Notes: generated from the sequence alone by a model not told the origin. A DNA stretch of 64,000 nt from Lepidodermella squamata (GCA_047495785.1 JBLDXI010000064.1:310001-374000), one strand, 5' to 3'. Shown: positions 11,564 to 25,400, counted from the first letter of the stretch. A program made the numbers and translations.

Positions 11564-14319
11564 ATGTCAGCGAATCATCCAGGTCAAAGGCAGAAAAATG
11601 ATTTAGCCCGTCAAACCGGAGAACACGATGAAGCTGTTCTGGTATCAGTTGTTGCTGCAAGCATTGGGGATAGGTTGTTCCCCTTATTTTCGCCTCCAAA
11701 AGGAAATAAACGGCCTCTGGTATTAATATAATTGATCAGTTTTCACTTTTATGACCAACTACTTTTCATGCTAGAATAATACCCAGCCACGAAGTCAGAG
11801 CAACGCTGAAAACGCCGAACCCACACCAGGAAATTTGGCAGATGCCGATCGCCCTGCTAGTGCTTCGGTTCACGTTACGCCCGTTGAGAAGAAAGCCCGT
11901 GTCGACCATCAAGTTGAGTCAGGTGGTGACGACGGTGATAGCGACGACAGTAAGATGGACGAGGAAAACATTACCGTAGTTACTGAAGGTGAAGTTTTAT
12001 GCGATATTCTAGAGTGTTAACTTATTTTTACTGTTTTGAAAAGGTGATAATTCGTTTCCCGAAATTTTTGATTCCAAAACATTTCCCGAGCGTGAATTCA
12101 CAAAGTTCATGGATGGCAGGCCGGAATGTTTGGTTGTCCGTAAAAAGATGTTCTACTGCACGGTCTGCTCAACTTGCTTCGGAAACCCCGAGGCGATGAA
12201 GTTGGCGAATGGATCTTGTGACAACGCACATATCGACCCAGCTTTTGCCAGGAATGGTGTCAAAGCAGGGGATCGAAGGCATCTCACGAATAAGTTGAAT
12301 GCCCATGTGAAGTGAGTTGATTTTTTTATTTTACTTTTGAAATAAGGTCCTAGATGTTTTCAAGTTTAATTTCATGATTCAAATTTAGTAACCACTTCAT
12401 TTATGCGATCTATTCTAGGACCAAGAGCCACGAAAGAGCTGTTGATTACGTGAGTAATCGGGCTAAAAACAGCTTGAAGAAATCACTCGAAACAGCTGCC
12501 GAGTTGGAGTATAAGCGTTTGGCTGCATTGAATTTAGAAACAGAGCGGGTTTTCAATACGGTATACACTGAGGCGTTGCGAGCATTGCCATTTCACGTTC
12601 ATCCTCATTTGATCGAGCTTCAAGCTAAAAATGGCTTGGATATGGGTACCCTTCTTTTTTCAAAAGTTTCCTCGAAGGAAATAATACGCCACATTGCTTC
12701 AATTATGCGTCAAAAACTAGTGAAGCACATCTGTGATGAGTCTATGGATCTATCTGTTATGGCTGACGAAAGTACGTCGGTTTCGACCAAATCGTGCCTA
12801 TGCATTTACTTGCGGGTAGTCGAAGTTATTGACGATCAAGAAGAGGCGATGACGTATCTGCTCGAATTGTTGAATTTAGAAAATATGAAGGCTGAGACAA
12901 TAGCTGCGGCGATTCACAAGTCTCTCAACGATGCGGGATTTTCTGATCATTACCTGAACCAGCACTGGATAGCTCTTGCTACGGATGGCGCCTCGGCAAT
13001 GTTCGGAAGGCTTTCCGGAGCCGGCCGTCGTTTACAGCGTTTATTTCCATTGCTAATGCTATGGCATTGCCTTGCCCATCGTCTTGAGCTGAGTATCGGC
13101 GATGTTGTCCTCAAAGTCCAGGCTGTGAATCACTTCAAGCATTTTCTACAGGACCTCTATCATCTGTATAATCAGTAAGTTTCGCTTTTTCACTTGCTAA
13201 TTTTGTGAGCATTTTTTGTTTCCAGATCTGGCCAGGCTAAAGCTGAACTCGAGGCCATCGGTGAACAGCTTGGTATCGCGGTCGTTGCTATTAAAAGGAG
13301 CTTCGATATTCGCTGGTGTCATTCGAGTTTCAAGGCTGTGTCCGCCATATCAAGAAACTTCAAGGCTCTGCATCAGCATCTTTTGAATCGGATGGAAGCC
13401 ATTCCTGTTAACAGCAAGAATGCTGAGCAAAATAGCCTGCGCAAGAAACTTGGTGAATTGGCAAGTCGGCTGACTGATTTCACGTTTGTTGCAACACTGT
13501 GTCTCATGGAGGACATTTTGAGAACGGTTGGGCAGCTGAGCCTGGTTTTTCAGCGAATATCCTCCTCTCCGCTCAATGTTTGGGGCGAGATTCAGACGGC
13601 AACCCGGGTCATAACGAATTATCAAAATAAAGACGGAGTCAGTCTTGCCGCTTTTTCGCGTGAGTTTGAAGCAAAGAAGAGCTTCAAAGGAGTTGGTATT
13701 CGCGACGTCGATGGATCTGCGATTGCCTTCGAAATTTCAAGAAAAAACATTTGCAAGGCTGTCATCGACTCATTTTCCTCTCGCTTCGAACCATCAAGCG
13801 AAATTATGAAGTGGGCTGATTTGCTCAACCCTCATTCTTGGCCAGCAGAAGACCTGGAAACATTTGGCCAAGGCCGCATGATTACCCTGGCTGGGAAAAT
13901 GCGGGTCGACGCCGACAAAATCGGGTTTGAGTTTGCAAAAATGAAGCTCACGAAATGCGCCCCTGGCGAGGAGATCAACAAGCTCAAACGTAAGCTGAAT
14001 ACGTTCCCGATCGCGAGCTCGGACGTCGAGCGGGGATTTTCCTGCATGGAGGGTATTTGGACGGACGATCGCAACCAACTCGAAGTTGAAACGGCCTCAG
14101 GTTGGATATAAGAATAGACTTGAAATTATTTTATGTGTTTTGCTTTCATTAGACTTGATGTTCGTCAAGGTGAATGGACCGGCTTTACGGAACTTCATCG
14201 CGACTCCGTACGTGTTTTCGTGGCTTCAAGCGAATCACCGCAGCGCTGTCGCACAAGACAGAAGGCCCGACGTTGTAGACGATACCAAAGAACGAATCAA
14301 GAAAAAAATCTTTAATTAA
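11564..14319 (+). CDS. hAT transposase
   Basis: Exons 11564-11719, 11775-about 11989, about 12044-12311, about 12420-13175, about 13227-14100 and about 14153-14319 join in phase. The protein begins with a polar N-terminal region, then a BED/TTF-like zinc finger (CTVCSTC, then HVK with HER downstream), a catalytic core with VMADESTSVS, LATDGASAMFGRL and LWHCLAHRLEL, and a C-terminal hAT dimerisation region (FPIASSDVERGFS, NGPALRNF, YVFSWL). These are hallmarks of hAT transposases of the KIAA1586/ZBED-like type. No stop or frameshift was found, and the element ends are intact. Expected role: cut-and-paste transposition in the nucleus. Confidence 0.9.
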
Positions 14320-14533
14320 ATGAGTTTAATTGTTAGCATTGTTGGCAATCCGTTATTCTGAACCCTGAACTCTTTTGAAAACGACTTTCACTTATGACGA
14401 ATAAAGCAGTTATTAATAAAAAGCGGTATAATAGGACCATGCGAGTGAGCGCAAGCGAGCGAGCTAAAAAAATTTTGAGTCAAACAGGCGTCCCTGGTAG
14501 GTTGAATGTCCTACTTTCCACGCTGGGCATTTC

Positions 14534-14725
14534 AACAATTTTGATGTACTTATTTGTGAATGCTTGGTATTTTTGGAATCGCGTGCGCCAAATAAATTAT
14601 GAATGATAAATCTTGTTGATATTTTCTTTCGAGTCGAGGCGCGGGCAAAATACGATGACTTTTCTATCTATCAATTTATCTAGGTGTTAGTGGTGGACTA
14701 TTCCAACGTTGTATAGAGACTAATT
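14534..14725 (+). pseudogene. Decayed copy of the promoter and first exon of the six-CTLD gene
   Basis: From the right hAT border the sequence follows 22,386-22,580: TATTTTTGGAATCGCG, AAATAAATT, GCAAAATACGATGAC, then TTCTATCTATCAATTTATCT and a GATTCCAGCGTTG-like stretch. A block of about 25 bp within the signal-peptide region is deleted and the frame closes soon after. It is the plus-strand half of the duplicated divergent pair whose minus-strand half is the truncated copy at 10099-10593. Confidence 0.75.
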
Positions 14726-15181
14726 TTCTTTTTTTCCCTCGAAATCAAACAAACCAAATTTGCCATCGCCAATTCGCACCTGCATGAAAGCCGATGTCCT
14801 GTGAGTATCACAGCTGCCTCGAATTCGGCTCTGCGTTTAGACTCGATTAACAAAATGTGTGCTTACTTGTACAGCAATGTAGCATTGATCTTGTGTTATT
14901 CTTATTCTCATGTTATTCGTTGCATCATCAAGTGAATCATCAATGGAGCTCTGTGATAAAATTCGATATAGATCTTTATTTGAGTTTTCCACAAAATTGG
15001 TGGAACACTAACAATTTTGGTCTTTTTGTGCTTCTTTCATCGGGGTGACTATAGTTCTCAGAGCTAAAATAACCAATTTCCGCGACTGATGCTCTATTGT
15101 TACATTCAACCCCGAATCGCAATCTCGCTAAAAGAAATTAGGAAGAGTTTGCGGAGAAATAATGAAGCCTGTCGATCTCGC
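14726..15181. other. Short intergenic stretch
   Basis: Downstream of the exon relic and of the minus-strand gene ending at 15182. No recognisable exon or repeat. Confidence 0.4.
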
Positions 15182-16097
15182 TCAGATGAGTTCATCGCCA
15201 AAAGATCTGTCGCACGCTATCTGGTACGTCTCCAAGTTGCAATGTGCCATGTAGCCGGTACCTCCCTTGCCGAAAATACCTGGAAAAATGGCAAAAAGGT
15301 TAAAATCTGAACATAAGAAAAGCAAGGGATCTCAGCTGGTTAGGTTGCGATTAATCGTCAGTAAGTGCACTTTAATCCACTAGAGCAAACTAGAGCTTCA
15401 ACTATAGCAGGACTTGAAACATGTTGGAAAAACCCGAGAAACCGACAATGTTCCACTCACACTGTTGGTTTGACGTAGTCCAGGGGAAAGATTCACCCGA
15501 TCGCCAGTCGTGCAGGTGTAGAGGGTCAGCTCGAGCTTTCGCGTTGAGAAAAATGTTGCCGGCACCTGGGAACTGCGTGGCGAGGCTCAGCATGGACGCC
15601 GAGTCGGCGGCGATCGGCAGCATCTTCAAGGCCTCTTTGCACAACGTATCCGCCTGATTCCACGACTTGGCTGTACCACTGCTTTGCAACGTCACTACGC
15701 CCTGAAACGACGCGATAAAGTGAATACTTTATAAAATAAAATTGGGCAACACTTACCGAACTCGCATCAGCGCAATAGATGTTTGTCAGTGTGAATGTAT
15801 CGCAGTCAACGTCATCGTAGCCATAAGACGATGCCGAGTCGATGCGCAAAGCCACACCTGAAACCCAACAAAGATAAAATCATCAGCTGCTATAGAGAAT
15901 TCGAGTTTGGCAAAACGCGAAACTTGACTGAACGAAATCAGCTAAGATTAGCTACAACTTACAATCGCCGTCTCTGTTTGGTTCGCCTGGGAACCAGCTA
16001 ACCGGCTGCAGTCCCCAGTCGAGAACCTGGCCGTCATCGAATGTGAATGACTTGCCCCACGAGAGCCAGAAAGGCTGATCGGCAGCTAGTGCAGTCA

Positions 16098-16433
<336 letters not shown>

Positions 16434-16691
16434 TTATTAGAAAGGGATCTGGAAGTACAACCATAATATGAAACCTTAGTCTAGTGCGTCCAGTCTAGTC
16501 AGAGAGTGAATTCGGGCTGCGGAACAAGTAGGATTTACTGGAGTAGTAAACAATCTTCTGGTCGTGAGGGGGTGGCTCTAAATTCGAAATTCGAAAATGG
16601 CTAAAATGGGCTCTTTTTGTGGTCACAACGATATCCAAGCTGGCCAAATCTTAAAAATTGACAAGGGACCGCTTTTAAACGCTTTTTGATA

Positions 16692-17268
16692 TACCGTATA
16701 TTCCGTAATAGCTTCATATACCCGTTATTACCGCCCGTCCCGTTTACAAGCCCCCTTTTTAGGGCCTTTGAAAAAATAAAGCCTCATACTCGCAATAGCT
16801 ACCCGGGACCTAAATATTAATTCAAACTTTGAAAATCGCATTTAAAAATAATAGCGCCTGGATTTTTGAAATTCTATTTCTGAGGCGCATGATGGGCATG
16901 TTTGATAGAAAATGGTGAAACATAGCCGAGTGAGAGAAGTTCAGCAACAAAAATTGCCAAAGTAGCTGTCGATTTCCTAGCATTCATGATTTGAAGAAAA
17001 CTAACATTTTAAAATTCAAATAATTTGCTTTAAAATGGCTGAAAACTCGCAATCGAACGATGAAGTTCTCGATTTTGATGAAAAGCTGTTGACTTCAGTT
17101 CAAAAATTATCAATTTATTCTTATTTTTACTCAATTTTAACACTTGAAAACTTGCTTTGAAAAAATAGAGTCGCATGCTCGCAATTGTAACACGTCCCGT
17201 TTACAACCCCCCTTTTTCGAAGCTTTGAAATTACAATGCCCCCTGAAGCTATTACGGAAAATACGGTA
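16692..17268. mobile_element. MITE-like element inside an intron
   Basis: Terminal inverted repeats of about 24 bp: ACCGTATATTCCGTAATAGC at 16693 and GCTATTACGGAAAATACGGT ending at 17267. The interior contains similar CCCGTCCCGTTTACAA and CGCAATAGC/CGCAATTG blocks near both ends. It lies in the roughly 1-kb intron between CTLD2 and the EGF exon and encodes nothing. Confidence 0.65.
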
Positions 17269-20003
17269 ATTCAACCCTAATAGCATCGATATAAACGGAA
17301 AGCGACTCCTAAATCGCAAATTTTGTGGTTCGTCAATGTTTATGGTCACTAGTGTATCAAGCAAGTACCTGAAGGACGCTCGCACAGAGCCTTCAACGAA
17401 GTCGTACAGCTAACAGCGTACAGCGAACCATCCGGGGCTATTGCACCGCCTGTAGGATGGAATATAATCATAGCACACAAGAAGCTTGAAAAAGTCCGTC
17501 GCTCACATGATTTCGTGTCGCTGAAGGCTTTCACTCCGCCGATTCCATCTGGCAGAGCGTCATTACTGCCGTACGCCTCTTTGTTCAGCCACGCGTAGTA
17601 CGGCGCAGTTCGGTCGCGTTTGAACCCACCCCACACCGCAATGTTGGCCACGTATTTGAACTGCAGCAGATTAACAACTCGCGTGTACTCCATTGCATGC
17701 CTAATAGTCAATATGACCAAGCCTTTCGCCTCGCAAAACGATTTCGCCTGGTCAAAGCTGTTGCTCTGCGCGAACAGCTTCAGTTTACGCTGCAAAACAG
17801 ATCAAGACATGAAAAAATCTTCTCCTCGACCGATCGAAATCTCAGTTGAAACTAACCGTAGCTGCGTCCTGGCAGACGATGTGGCTGATGTGGTCAGTGC
17901 ACGGGCGAAATTGCCACGCAATCGGGGTTTGAATGGTCGGCGAGCCGGCTAAATAAGGACCTAGAACGAAAGCGATGCGATTCACATCTCAGGTCAAGCA
18001 GTAATGCCGACTTACAATCGCCTAAGCCTTCTGGTACCTTCATCGCAGGGTCCGGAAACGCCGGCAGCCCACTCATTATCGAGCTGTCATCGGAGACGAG
18101 GCGAAACTTGGCTGTGAGGCCGATGTAGACGGATTCGCCGGCTGCGATTGCCTTCCCATCCGCAACGTCATCGGCTGTCGTCGGTTGCGCAAGCCGCCCG
18201 CCGTTTGCAAAGCAGTTGTAAGCCGACCACGAGTAATCAGCCGCATTCGATACAAAATACTGCTTGACTGTTTCGCAAGCAGGTTTCGTCGCGAAGATCG
18301 TTTGGCCGGGTGTCTGTTATACAAAATTAGATTTTTATTTTTTAACTGGGAAATAAGAACTCACATCAGTCCCGTCGCATGACAACTGAGCAGGCTTGCA
18401 CCCGGAGAATGTGGACCTATTCAGACCATAACAGCGTCGATGGGGGAAATAGGATTTCGGGGCTGTAGAAATCCTGGATAGACTCAAATTTTAAAAATAT
18501 TATAAAGTTTTCAACCAACCAGATTCACAATCGCTAAGGTTGGCAAATGTGACGCCAGTCGAAAATTGACTTGTGCTACCAACCGGACAGGTTTGAGTTC
18601 CGTCAGTAGGGATGCATTTGGTGAGAGCATAATTCAGTGGATTTAGGCAAAATTGATGCGGTTTCTGATGGAAAATGCGTTGCAACGGTAAAAGATTATA
18701 TCATTAGCGTAGTTGAATAACTCGGATTTAGGCTTGGTTTACGTCAGTTTCAAGGTGGCAAGTCAAAAATTATTGGTTTCGCCTCTTCATTCACGTAAAA
18801 TCACCGCTTTTTACTTGTCATTTGTCACCTTGAAAGTGACGTGAACAAGTATAAATCCGGGTTTTTCAAAGACGCTAACGATATATCATCATGGTACCTT
18901 ATTTGTGGCGAGAAAGCTCAAGCATTGAGCGTGATTCGTCTCGAAATTGTTCGCGTTGTTGAAAGTCGCCAGCTGAAAAACGAGTTAAGAAAATCGAAGA
19001 GGGAATTAATAGAACTCACTAGGCTCATAGGCGATCGGCAAATGCTGCGGCAAACGAAGGTCGATTCCGATTTGCATAGGGCAGCAGGCTTCAAAATGAA
19101 AAAAACAGACAGAAAATGTTATTTAATACAAAATAATACATAATAATAATAATACGAAAGACAGGAAGGGTATATATAATATGGGTTTATAATCGCCTGA
19201 GAGATTATTTTTCGGCCTGAGGCGCAGCCGAAGCACCCCGAGCTCTGAGGCGATTTCAAACCCGTATAACCTGAATGTCTTCCGTATATGTGTGTTATCC
19301 GGGTCGAATGGTAACGTTTTCAGGGTTACTAGTATTGTATGGTACACTCTCGCTGAATTTCTATTGATTTAATTTGAAATTTCAAAATCCAACTCAAAAA
19401 AATCATGCAAAGTAAATCTTGCTCACTTTCTCATTTTACGAGTTTAGGGTTCGTTTTTCACATCGAATTTCCTGTTTTTTCTGGCATGCTCAAAAAATTG
19501 CTTGGGCTGGTGCTCGTGGCTAAATGCTGTTCGATTGGGGTGAATGCTGCCCGATTCGACACCTGGCGTGTGCAATTTCTCCCGAAATTCTGCCCAATTT
19601 TTCGTGATTCTTCACACTGGCTCCTGGGGTTTTTACAAAAGGGCACTCAGGATTCACCGGCCGCTTCCTTCCACTTTTTCGACTCCGGTCACCTCGCTGA
19701 TCATTTCTAGTTATACAAAAATTCCAATTCATCTCGGTTATCGCGCAATCGTAAATTTGGACCTATGCACATGTGCGTTTATCGCGTGGAGGAGTGTGAA
19801 TGGGGTTTCTAACCCTGAGGATTTTTTTGTATTTTTTAGAAAATTCCCCCAAGTAAGGAAATTATCGATTTTGAAAAATCGATACCGACTCTTCCGAAGC
19901 TGATGCCGTGATTTTGACTTCGGAATCGTACTCTGCGGCATTGGTTTGACTTATTTATGAAGATTCCGATCTCCTAGCCCTTATAACTAGAAACTTCACG
20001 TCC

Positions 20004-20039
<36 letters not shown>
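20004..20039. repeat. (CA)n microsatellite
   Basis: About 18 CA dinucleotides, intronic. Confidence 0.95.
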
Positions 20040-20041
<2 letters not shown>

Positions 20042-20183
20042 AGCGAATAATGAGCACTATATCGTTAGCACATACGCACCTGCTGTGTGTATTCAGTTGC
20101 CAATGTGTTAATAAAATGGTTTTGGAGTGTAGCTTGAACTTTTTTGTTTTCTCATGTGTGTTTTACGAGTGATACTTTTTGGA

Positions 20184-20228
20184 CAAGCTGGGATTTTTTA
20201 TATCAAAATATCAAAAAATCCCAGCTTG
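20184..20228. repeat. Near-perfect palindrome
   Basis: CAAGCTGGGATTTTTTATAT is followed by its near-complement ending AAAAAATCCCAGCTTG; arms of about 20 bp with almost no spacer. It would form a stable hairpin in RNA or single-stranded DNA. Confidence 0.85.
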
Positions 20229-21325
20229 GAAGAAGTTTTTATGAGAGCATTTCTGACCCCATAAAGAACTGATCCACTTACCCCAGCCGAGCAATGGTTC
20301 TTGTCAACGTAGATTCCCATATTGGAAGCCTGAAAACGAAAATTCAAGTCACAAATGCTGAAATGTCTCAATAATATTGAACCTGTGTTTGTGCGACAGC
20401 GTTACAGCCCGGCGAGGCTAATCGGCAGCCAGCGAACGAGTGGTTCGATTTCGAAAAACATCAAACATGAGGTGAGAATTCCGAACTCCTAACGGCTGAA
20501 AAAAAACAAAACAGGAATTGTTAGCGAATAATAAATAATTTTGTACCGAATTTAAGGTAAGATTCCGCAAATTACATTCAAGATGTTATGCGAACATGCG
20601 AACCTCGAATTTGAGCCAAACACTCTTTCAAGCTGAATATCGGGTTCGATTTACGCTGAAAAATCGAGTCAAAAGTGAGAAATTCAATCGCGAAAATCTC
20701 ACCCAGCCAGGCGGACATTTGCTCTCTAGAGGGACGCAAATCGTCATCGAATTCTTCGAACATTTCATCGCCGGATTTTCCTACCGAAGAAAATTCATAG
20801 AAAATAATGCCTTTAAATCATCGATAATACCATGTAGGGCTGAATTTGTTTGACGCAGTCATTGTAACGCAGCTTGAACGGCGAACCTATGAATTTTCTG
20901 TGCTGTGGAGATGAATTGAAAAAAATAAAATAAAACCATGGTTCCATGAAAAAGCACCAGAATTTCGTCTTTCGAACAAGGAATGAATTGAGGCAGGCAT
21001 CTCAGCGTGAACTGCTTCGTGTTGTAACAGCTATGGGCCGACTGATATATAAAACATGTTGTTGAACTGTGAATAGAATGCTGGAATAAACTTACGCCTT
21101 GCTTACATCGCGCATGACTAGCAAAATTTGAACCAAGCTATTCGTGAAGAATGTTTCAAAGCTGTCGGGGTTAGAGTCAATTTTTACCTGAGTTTCTTCG
21201 AATAGAGAGCATTCGCCTTTGCAATCTATGAAGTTGTCGTTCCATCGCGATATGCATCGCTTGTAGCAGTCACCGCCGCTGAAAGCGAAGGCTAGGATTA
21301 AACAGGCTGTTAATGGTGAATTCAT

Positions 21326-22497
21326 CTATTAAAATGCGAGAAAAAAAGCAAATGATTTTGTAAACATGATTTTCTAGCTTTTTCATTCGTTAATTATTGT
21401 CCACCGTGACGTTTTGAGTTCGCGCGTGCAAACTCAAAAATAAACCGATGATGTCAAGCTCTACTCTGGAGATTGTCCAGCTGACTTCATTTTATGTCAA
21501 ATAAATTCAAGTTCAACGCGGCGCAGACAATTTCAAAGCGGGTTAAAAAGCGAACATGAATGAACCAATAGACAATGACATTTTTTTCCAATAAATTTAA
21601 ATATTTCAAAGAGATGTTTCAAATCATCCGACTTAGCGAATCCATTTTTAATCATTGATCGCATCGAGGGCGCAGGGTTGTTCACTGCGGGTTTCATTTC
21701 GAAAATCGACTGTTCACAAAACAGCAAGTGCCTGCGCAATCGAGCTATTGAGAAAATATGACGATTAACAGAAGAATGATTCAATATTTAGCTTGAAAGC
21801 AGCAACCAGCCACCAGCTTGATGAAGCCTCGATTACACGTGCTCAGTTGAACAGAATCACCCGATATATATCGTGTCTTTTTAGAATTAACATGAGACAT
21901 TTTCTCTCTCTCTCTCTCTCTCTCCATTTTGGTCCGAGAACGGGGGGTAAGGGGGTCCGAGAACAAACCCGTTCGAAGATTTATGAAAAACGTAAGGGTC
22001 CCCCCTGTTGATTTGCAAATTTTGGTCTCAAAATGCCCGATTTACCCCCCTCAGAGCTGGACCTAGTCGAAACCCTGTGGAGAGTGCATCTGATCAACTG
22101 ATGTTTCGACGGTTTGACATGTTCAGCGTTTGGATTAGATTTCCAGCTTCAAAATAATTTCCAAAGACTTGGCTGAGTTTGATGGTCATTTTTCATCTAT
22201 TCACAATATTTTTTCCCCGCACTTGTTTCAAATAACAGAATGACGGCCCGTTTGATCGTAATTCAGGTTCAAGACTAGCGAATTCCGCGATAAGAGCTAA
22301 ATCTAAATTGATATCAGTGAAGAAACGAGACAAAAACAGAAAAACTACTTGACTTGAAATGAGATTACATATATTGAGCATTTCAAAAATTTTGACGTAT
22401 TTATGAATGCGTAGTATTTTTGGAATCGCGTGCGCTAAATAAATTGTGAATGAGAAATCGTGTTGAACTGTTCTTCAAAGCCAAGGTGCAAAATACG
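21326..22497. promoter_or_regulatory. Divergent intergenic region between two CTLD genes
   Basis: Separates the minus-strand start at 21325 from the plus-strand start at 22498. Its left part (21330-21640) matches 10600-11020 and its right part (22375-22497) matches 14526-14650, so the whole is a duplicated bidirectional upstream region. It includes a TC microsatellite (21903-21924) and G/C-rich GGGGGTAAGGGGG nearby. No TATA box was singled out. Confidence 0.55.
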
Positions 22498-25400
22498 ATG
22501 ACGGCCATCAGCAGCTTGTTCAGAGTTCTCTATCTATCAATTTATCTCGGTGCTAGTCATGGACGATTCCAGCGTTGCTTCTCGCAATATAACGACGATT
22601 TCACGCGATGCGTTGCGGTTAGCGATGGCTGCGACCCGTTAACAGAATCTACGGTAATAATAGCCGAAAGTAGTTTCAATTTAATATCTGAAAATTTTAG
22701 AAGGGCAGTAATTTCACAGCACTCGAGCTATGCCGAAGAGGGGTTTGGCGATAATTATTGTAACAACCTCAACTTTTCAATGATTTTGTTCGAAAAGAAT
22801 GCACTAATGTGTTATCGATATGCGTTACTATCGATTTCATGTCGACCAGCTGGGTTGTCTTGCTATTCAAATGAAATTTCGGTATTTTTCACCTGAGAAT
22901 CTTCAAATTTTAGCAATTATTGGTAATAACAGATACAAACATTTAACGGCCTCACGCTGTTGCGAGCTAATTTACGAGCTTGCAAGAACGCAACTGCCGA
23001 TTTCCCGGTATTTTTTACAGATTTTAATTAAAAATTCATACTTGATTTGCGTCTGTAGGATCAGTTGTTCAAACGCTGCTATGCCAATCGAACTCTGGTG
23101 ACTTGTGTGCCGCGAGAAACAACTTCATGCCCGCCTAACACGGTTTACCACCCAGCACATTCCCAACAATGAGCATGATTCAATTTTTCAAGGTTGAAGG
23201 AGCCAATAAACGTAATTTGACAAGATGCGTCGATGGCAAGAGTGAGTCTTTAGCAAAAATATTGGTATGTTTGCTAACTGCCTTTCTGTAGTTCAAATTC
23301 CTGAAAGTGAACAGTCTCATGTTCGCTGCTTTCGGTCAACCGACCGTAACTTTGTGGTTTGTCGCCCGGCTGACTCCGGCTGCGATAATGGAACTGAAAC
23401 AAGTGTCTTCTCAGGCGGGCCTTTTCGAAATCTCGAAGCATGTTTGAAAGGAGTGAGCTAGTAAATCAAAGCCTCATCTTCAATAACAAATTTTTATATT
23501 TCAAGTTCGCCGTTCTATGCCGCGAGGGCAATGCAAAAGTGTGCTACAACACTTGTCCGAGCAGATCCAGAGTAAGTATCCTGGAAATCAGTAAACCTTG
23601 TAAAATAAGCTTCGATTTCAGATAAAGTTATTTCTCAACTCGCCTTCATTTGCGCATAACTACGCTAGTTGTTTATCGAATTTACAGCTGGTAGTTTTCG
23701 CCGATTCCCGGAACTACTATTTAACATTTTGACATTAAGGAACCGAGTTTTATCCGATGCCTGGCACCTCTTACCGCGGTCGTAACCTGTCGATCAAATG
23801 TTACGGGCTGCCAAGCTACAGAAACGCCCAATCTCGATAGGCTTTATCTGACAGAATCCGACTGTGTCGAGTCTTTCAGAAATTTCGAGGTCAAGAAACG
23901 ATTCACAGTCGTGAAATCGGGCGTCGATTGGCAGACAGCTCTCGGCTTGTGCTCAGCTCAATTAGGCCGACTCGTTGTTATTAAAACCGAAGATGATCAA
24001 AACATGTTGAAGCAGCAGCTCTACTTTCAACTGGTTGAATCAACCTGGATTGGGTTGAATTTCAACTCGACAACAACCGATTGGACTTGGGCGGATGGTT
24101 CAGCGTTCACGCCATCCTTCAGCTTACAATGGGGCCCAGGCGAGCCAAGTGGCAGTGGAACCTGCGTTCTGTTCAATTTCGTCGCAGATAATTTCTACCT
24201 GAACGATTGGCCGTGCGATAATTCGACTGTGACTGCTTACGCCTGCGAGAGCTATGCTGAAAATTACATTCCAGTAAGAACTCTTTTTCGTGATTTTTTG
24301 CTAAATTTTTTATCCGCGAGATTTTTCGGTTTTTCAAGCCTGGATATTTTCGCTGTATCGCACCGAACGGAGTCGTGAATTGTCGCTCCAACGAAACAGG
24401 CTGTTCCTCAATTGAGAAGCAATACCCAGCTGATGTCGGATTCCCAGACGAAGACCGATGCTTGAATCCAGCTAAAATGTTCACAGCCTACAACATCGCC
24501 CTTACCTGGGGAGAAGCCCGCGAGTATTGCAACAATCACAGCCAGGAAATTGCTACAATCAAAACGATGGGCGAGCACTTTGAAGTTCTGCGTTTGCTTG
24601 ACAATCAATCAATCAACTCATCTTGGGTCGGCTCTTATCGAAGCACTTTGTCCAATCTGTGGTTTTGGGTTGATAACAGCCGAGTCCTCGCTTTCCGTAA
24701 TCAATGGGCTGAAAATGAGCCAAATGGAGGCGGAAATTGCGGAATTTACAGGTCAAGCAACGGCGTCTACCAAATGGCCGCGTCCTTCTGCTACTCCGTT
24801 CCAATTCAAGGCTTTGTATGCGAGAAGATTGTCGACAATGACGGAACAGCCCAACTGCCGCAATATTTGACACCACATATTCGGTGTTTCAACTCGAAAA
24901 GCCGCGAATTTGTTGCCTGCCGACTTGAGGCAGCTGGTTGTCTAAATGGAACTGAAACACAAGAATATTCATCCGGGAATTTCGGAACCCTTGACAACTG
25001 TTTGACTGGAGTAAGTGGTCTAGCCATAATATGACGTTTCAGCTTATCTAAAATTTCAGGCAGCCTCTCAATGCCAAACTTCACTATGGAAAAGGTGTTA
25101 CGAATTCTGCCCCTTTGGATCACAGCAGGTAGTTATTATCTCTGATTTTCGAAATTGAACTTTTCCCTCCAGATCCAGTCCTACTTTTCCTCAGCCTACT
25201 TCCAAGAAAACCACGCGACTTGCATGAATCAAATTCCGGTGAGATCAGCAACAAATTGAACACCTATAATTGACAATTATATTCAGGCACTCTACTTACG
25301 CTGTGTTGATGTGAATCAAGGCGGAGTTGTAACTTGTCGGAATGAAACTGAGGGCTGTCAATCGAACGAATTCAGATTCCATGCAGACATTACTTTCTCC

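Larger units (their letters stand above)
11091..14525 (+). mobile_element. hAT-superfamily DNA transposon, apparently complete
   Basis: The element starts CAGCGTGGAAAGTAG and ends CTACTTTCCACGCTG, perfect terminal inverted repeats with the CAG start usual for hAT. Both ends are flanked by an identical 8-bp duplication GGCATTTC (11083-11090 and 14526-14533), the hAT target-site length. Subterminal DNA at both ends is rich in copies of CAGGGACG/CGTCCCTGG, likely transposase binding sites. Internally it carries a tandem repeat (11240-11465) and one multi-exon transposase gene without disabling mutations. The related region at 22,37x has the flanking sequence without the insertion (AGCATTTC joined directly to AAAATTTTG), an empty-site control. 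Confidence 0.95.
19105..20284. other. Long intron of the minus-strand multi-CTLD gene with simple repeats and palindromes
   Basis: Contains an imperfect palindrome around 19178-19270 (GGGTTTATAATCGCCTGAG against CTGAGGCGATTTCAAACCC), a CA microsatellite at 20004-20039 and a near-perfect palindrome at 20184-20228. Open frames at 19405-19903 have no domain or splice support. Confidence 0.55.

Noticed and set aside
17349-17795. Uninterrupted reading of CTLD2 through FSSFLCAMIIFHPTG
   Set aside because: This 57-nt stretch has GTGAGC donor and CCTACAG acceptor, and removing it restores a normal CTLD Cys spacing, so it is taken as an intron.
20461-20463. TGA as a selenocysteine codon
   Set aside because: The paralogue has Arg at this position, the protein is a secreted lectin-like protein with no redox motif, and no SECIS-like element was seen.
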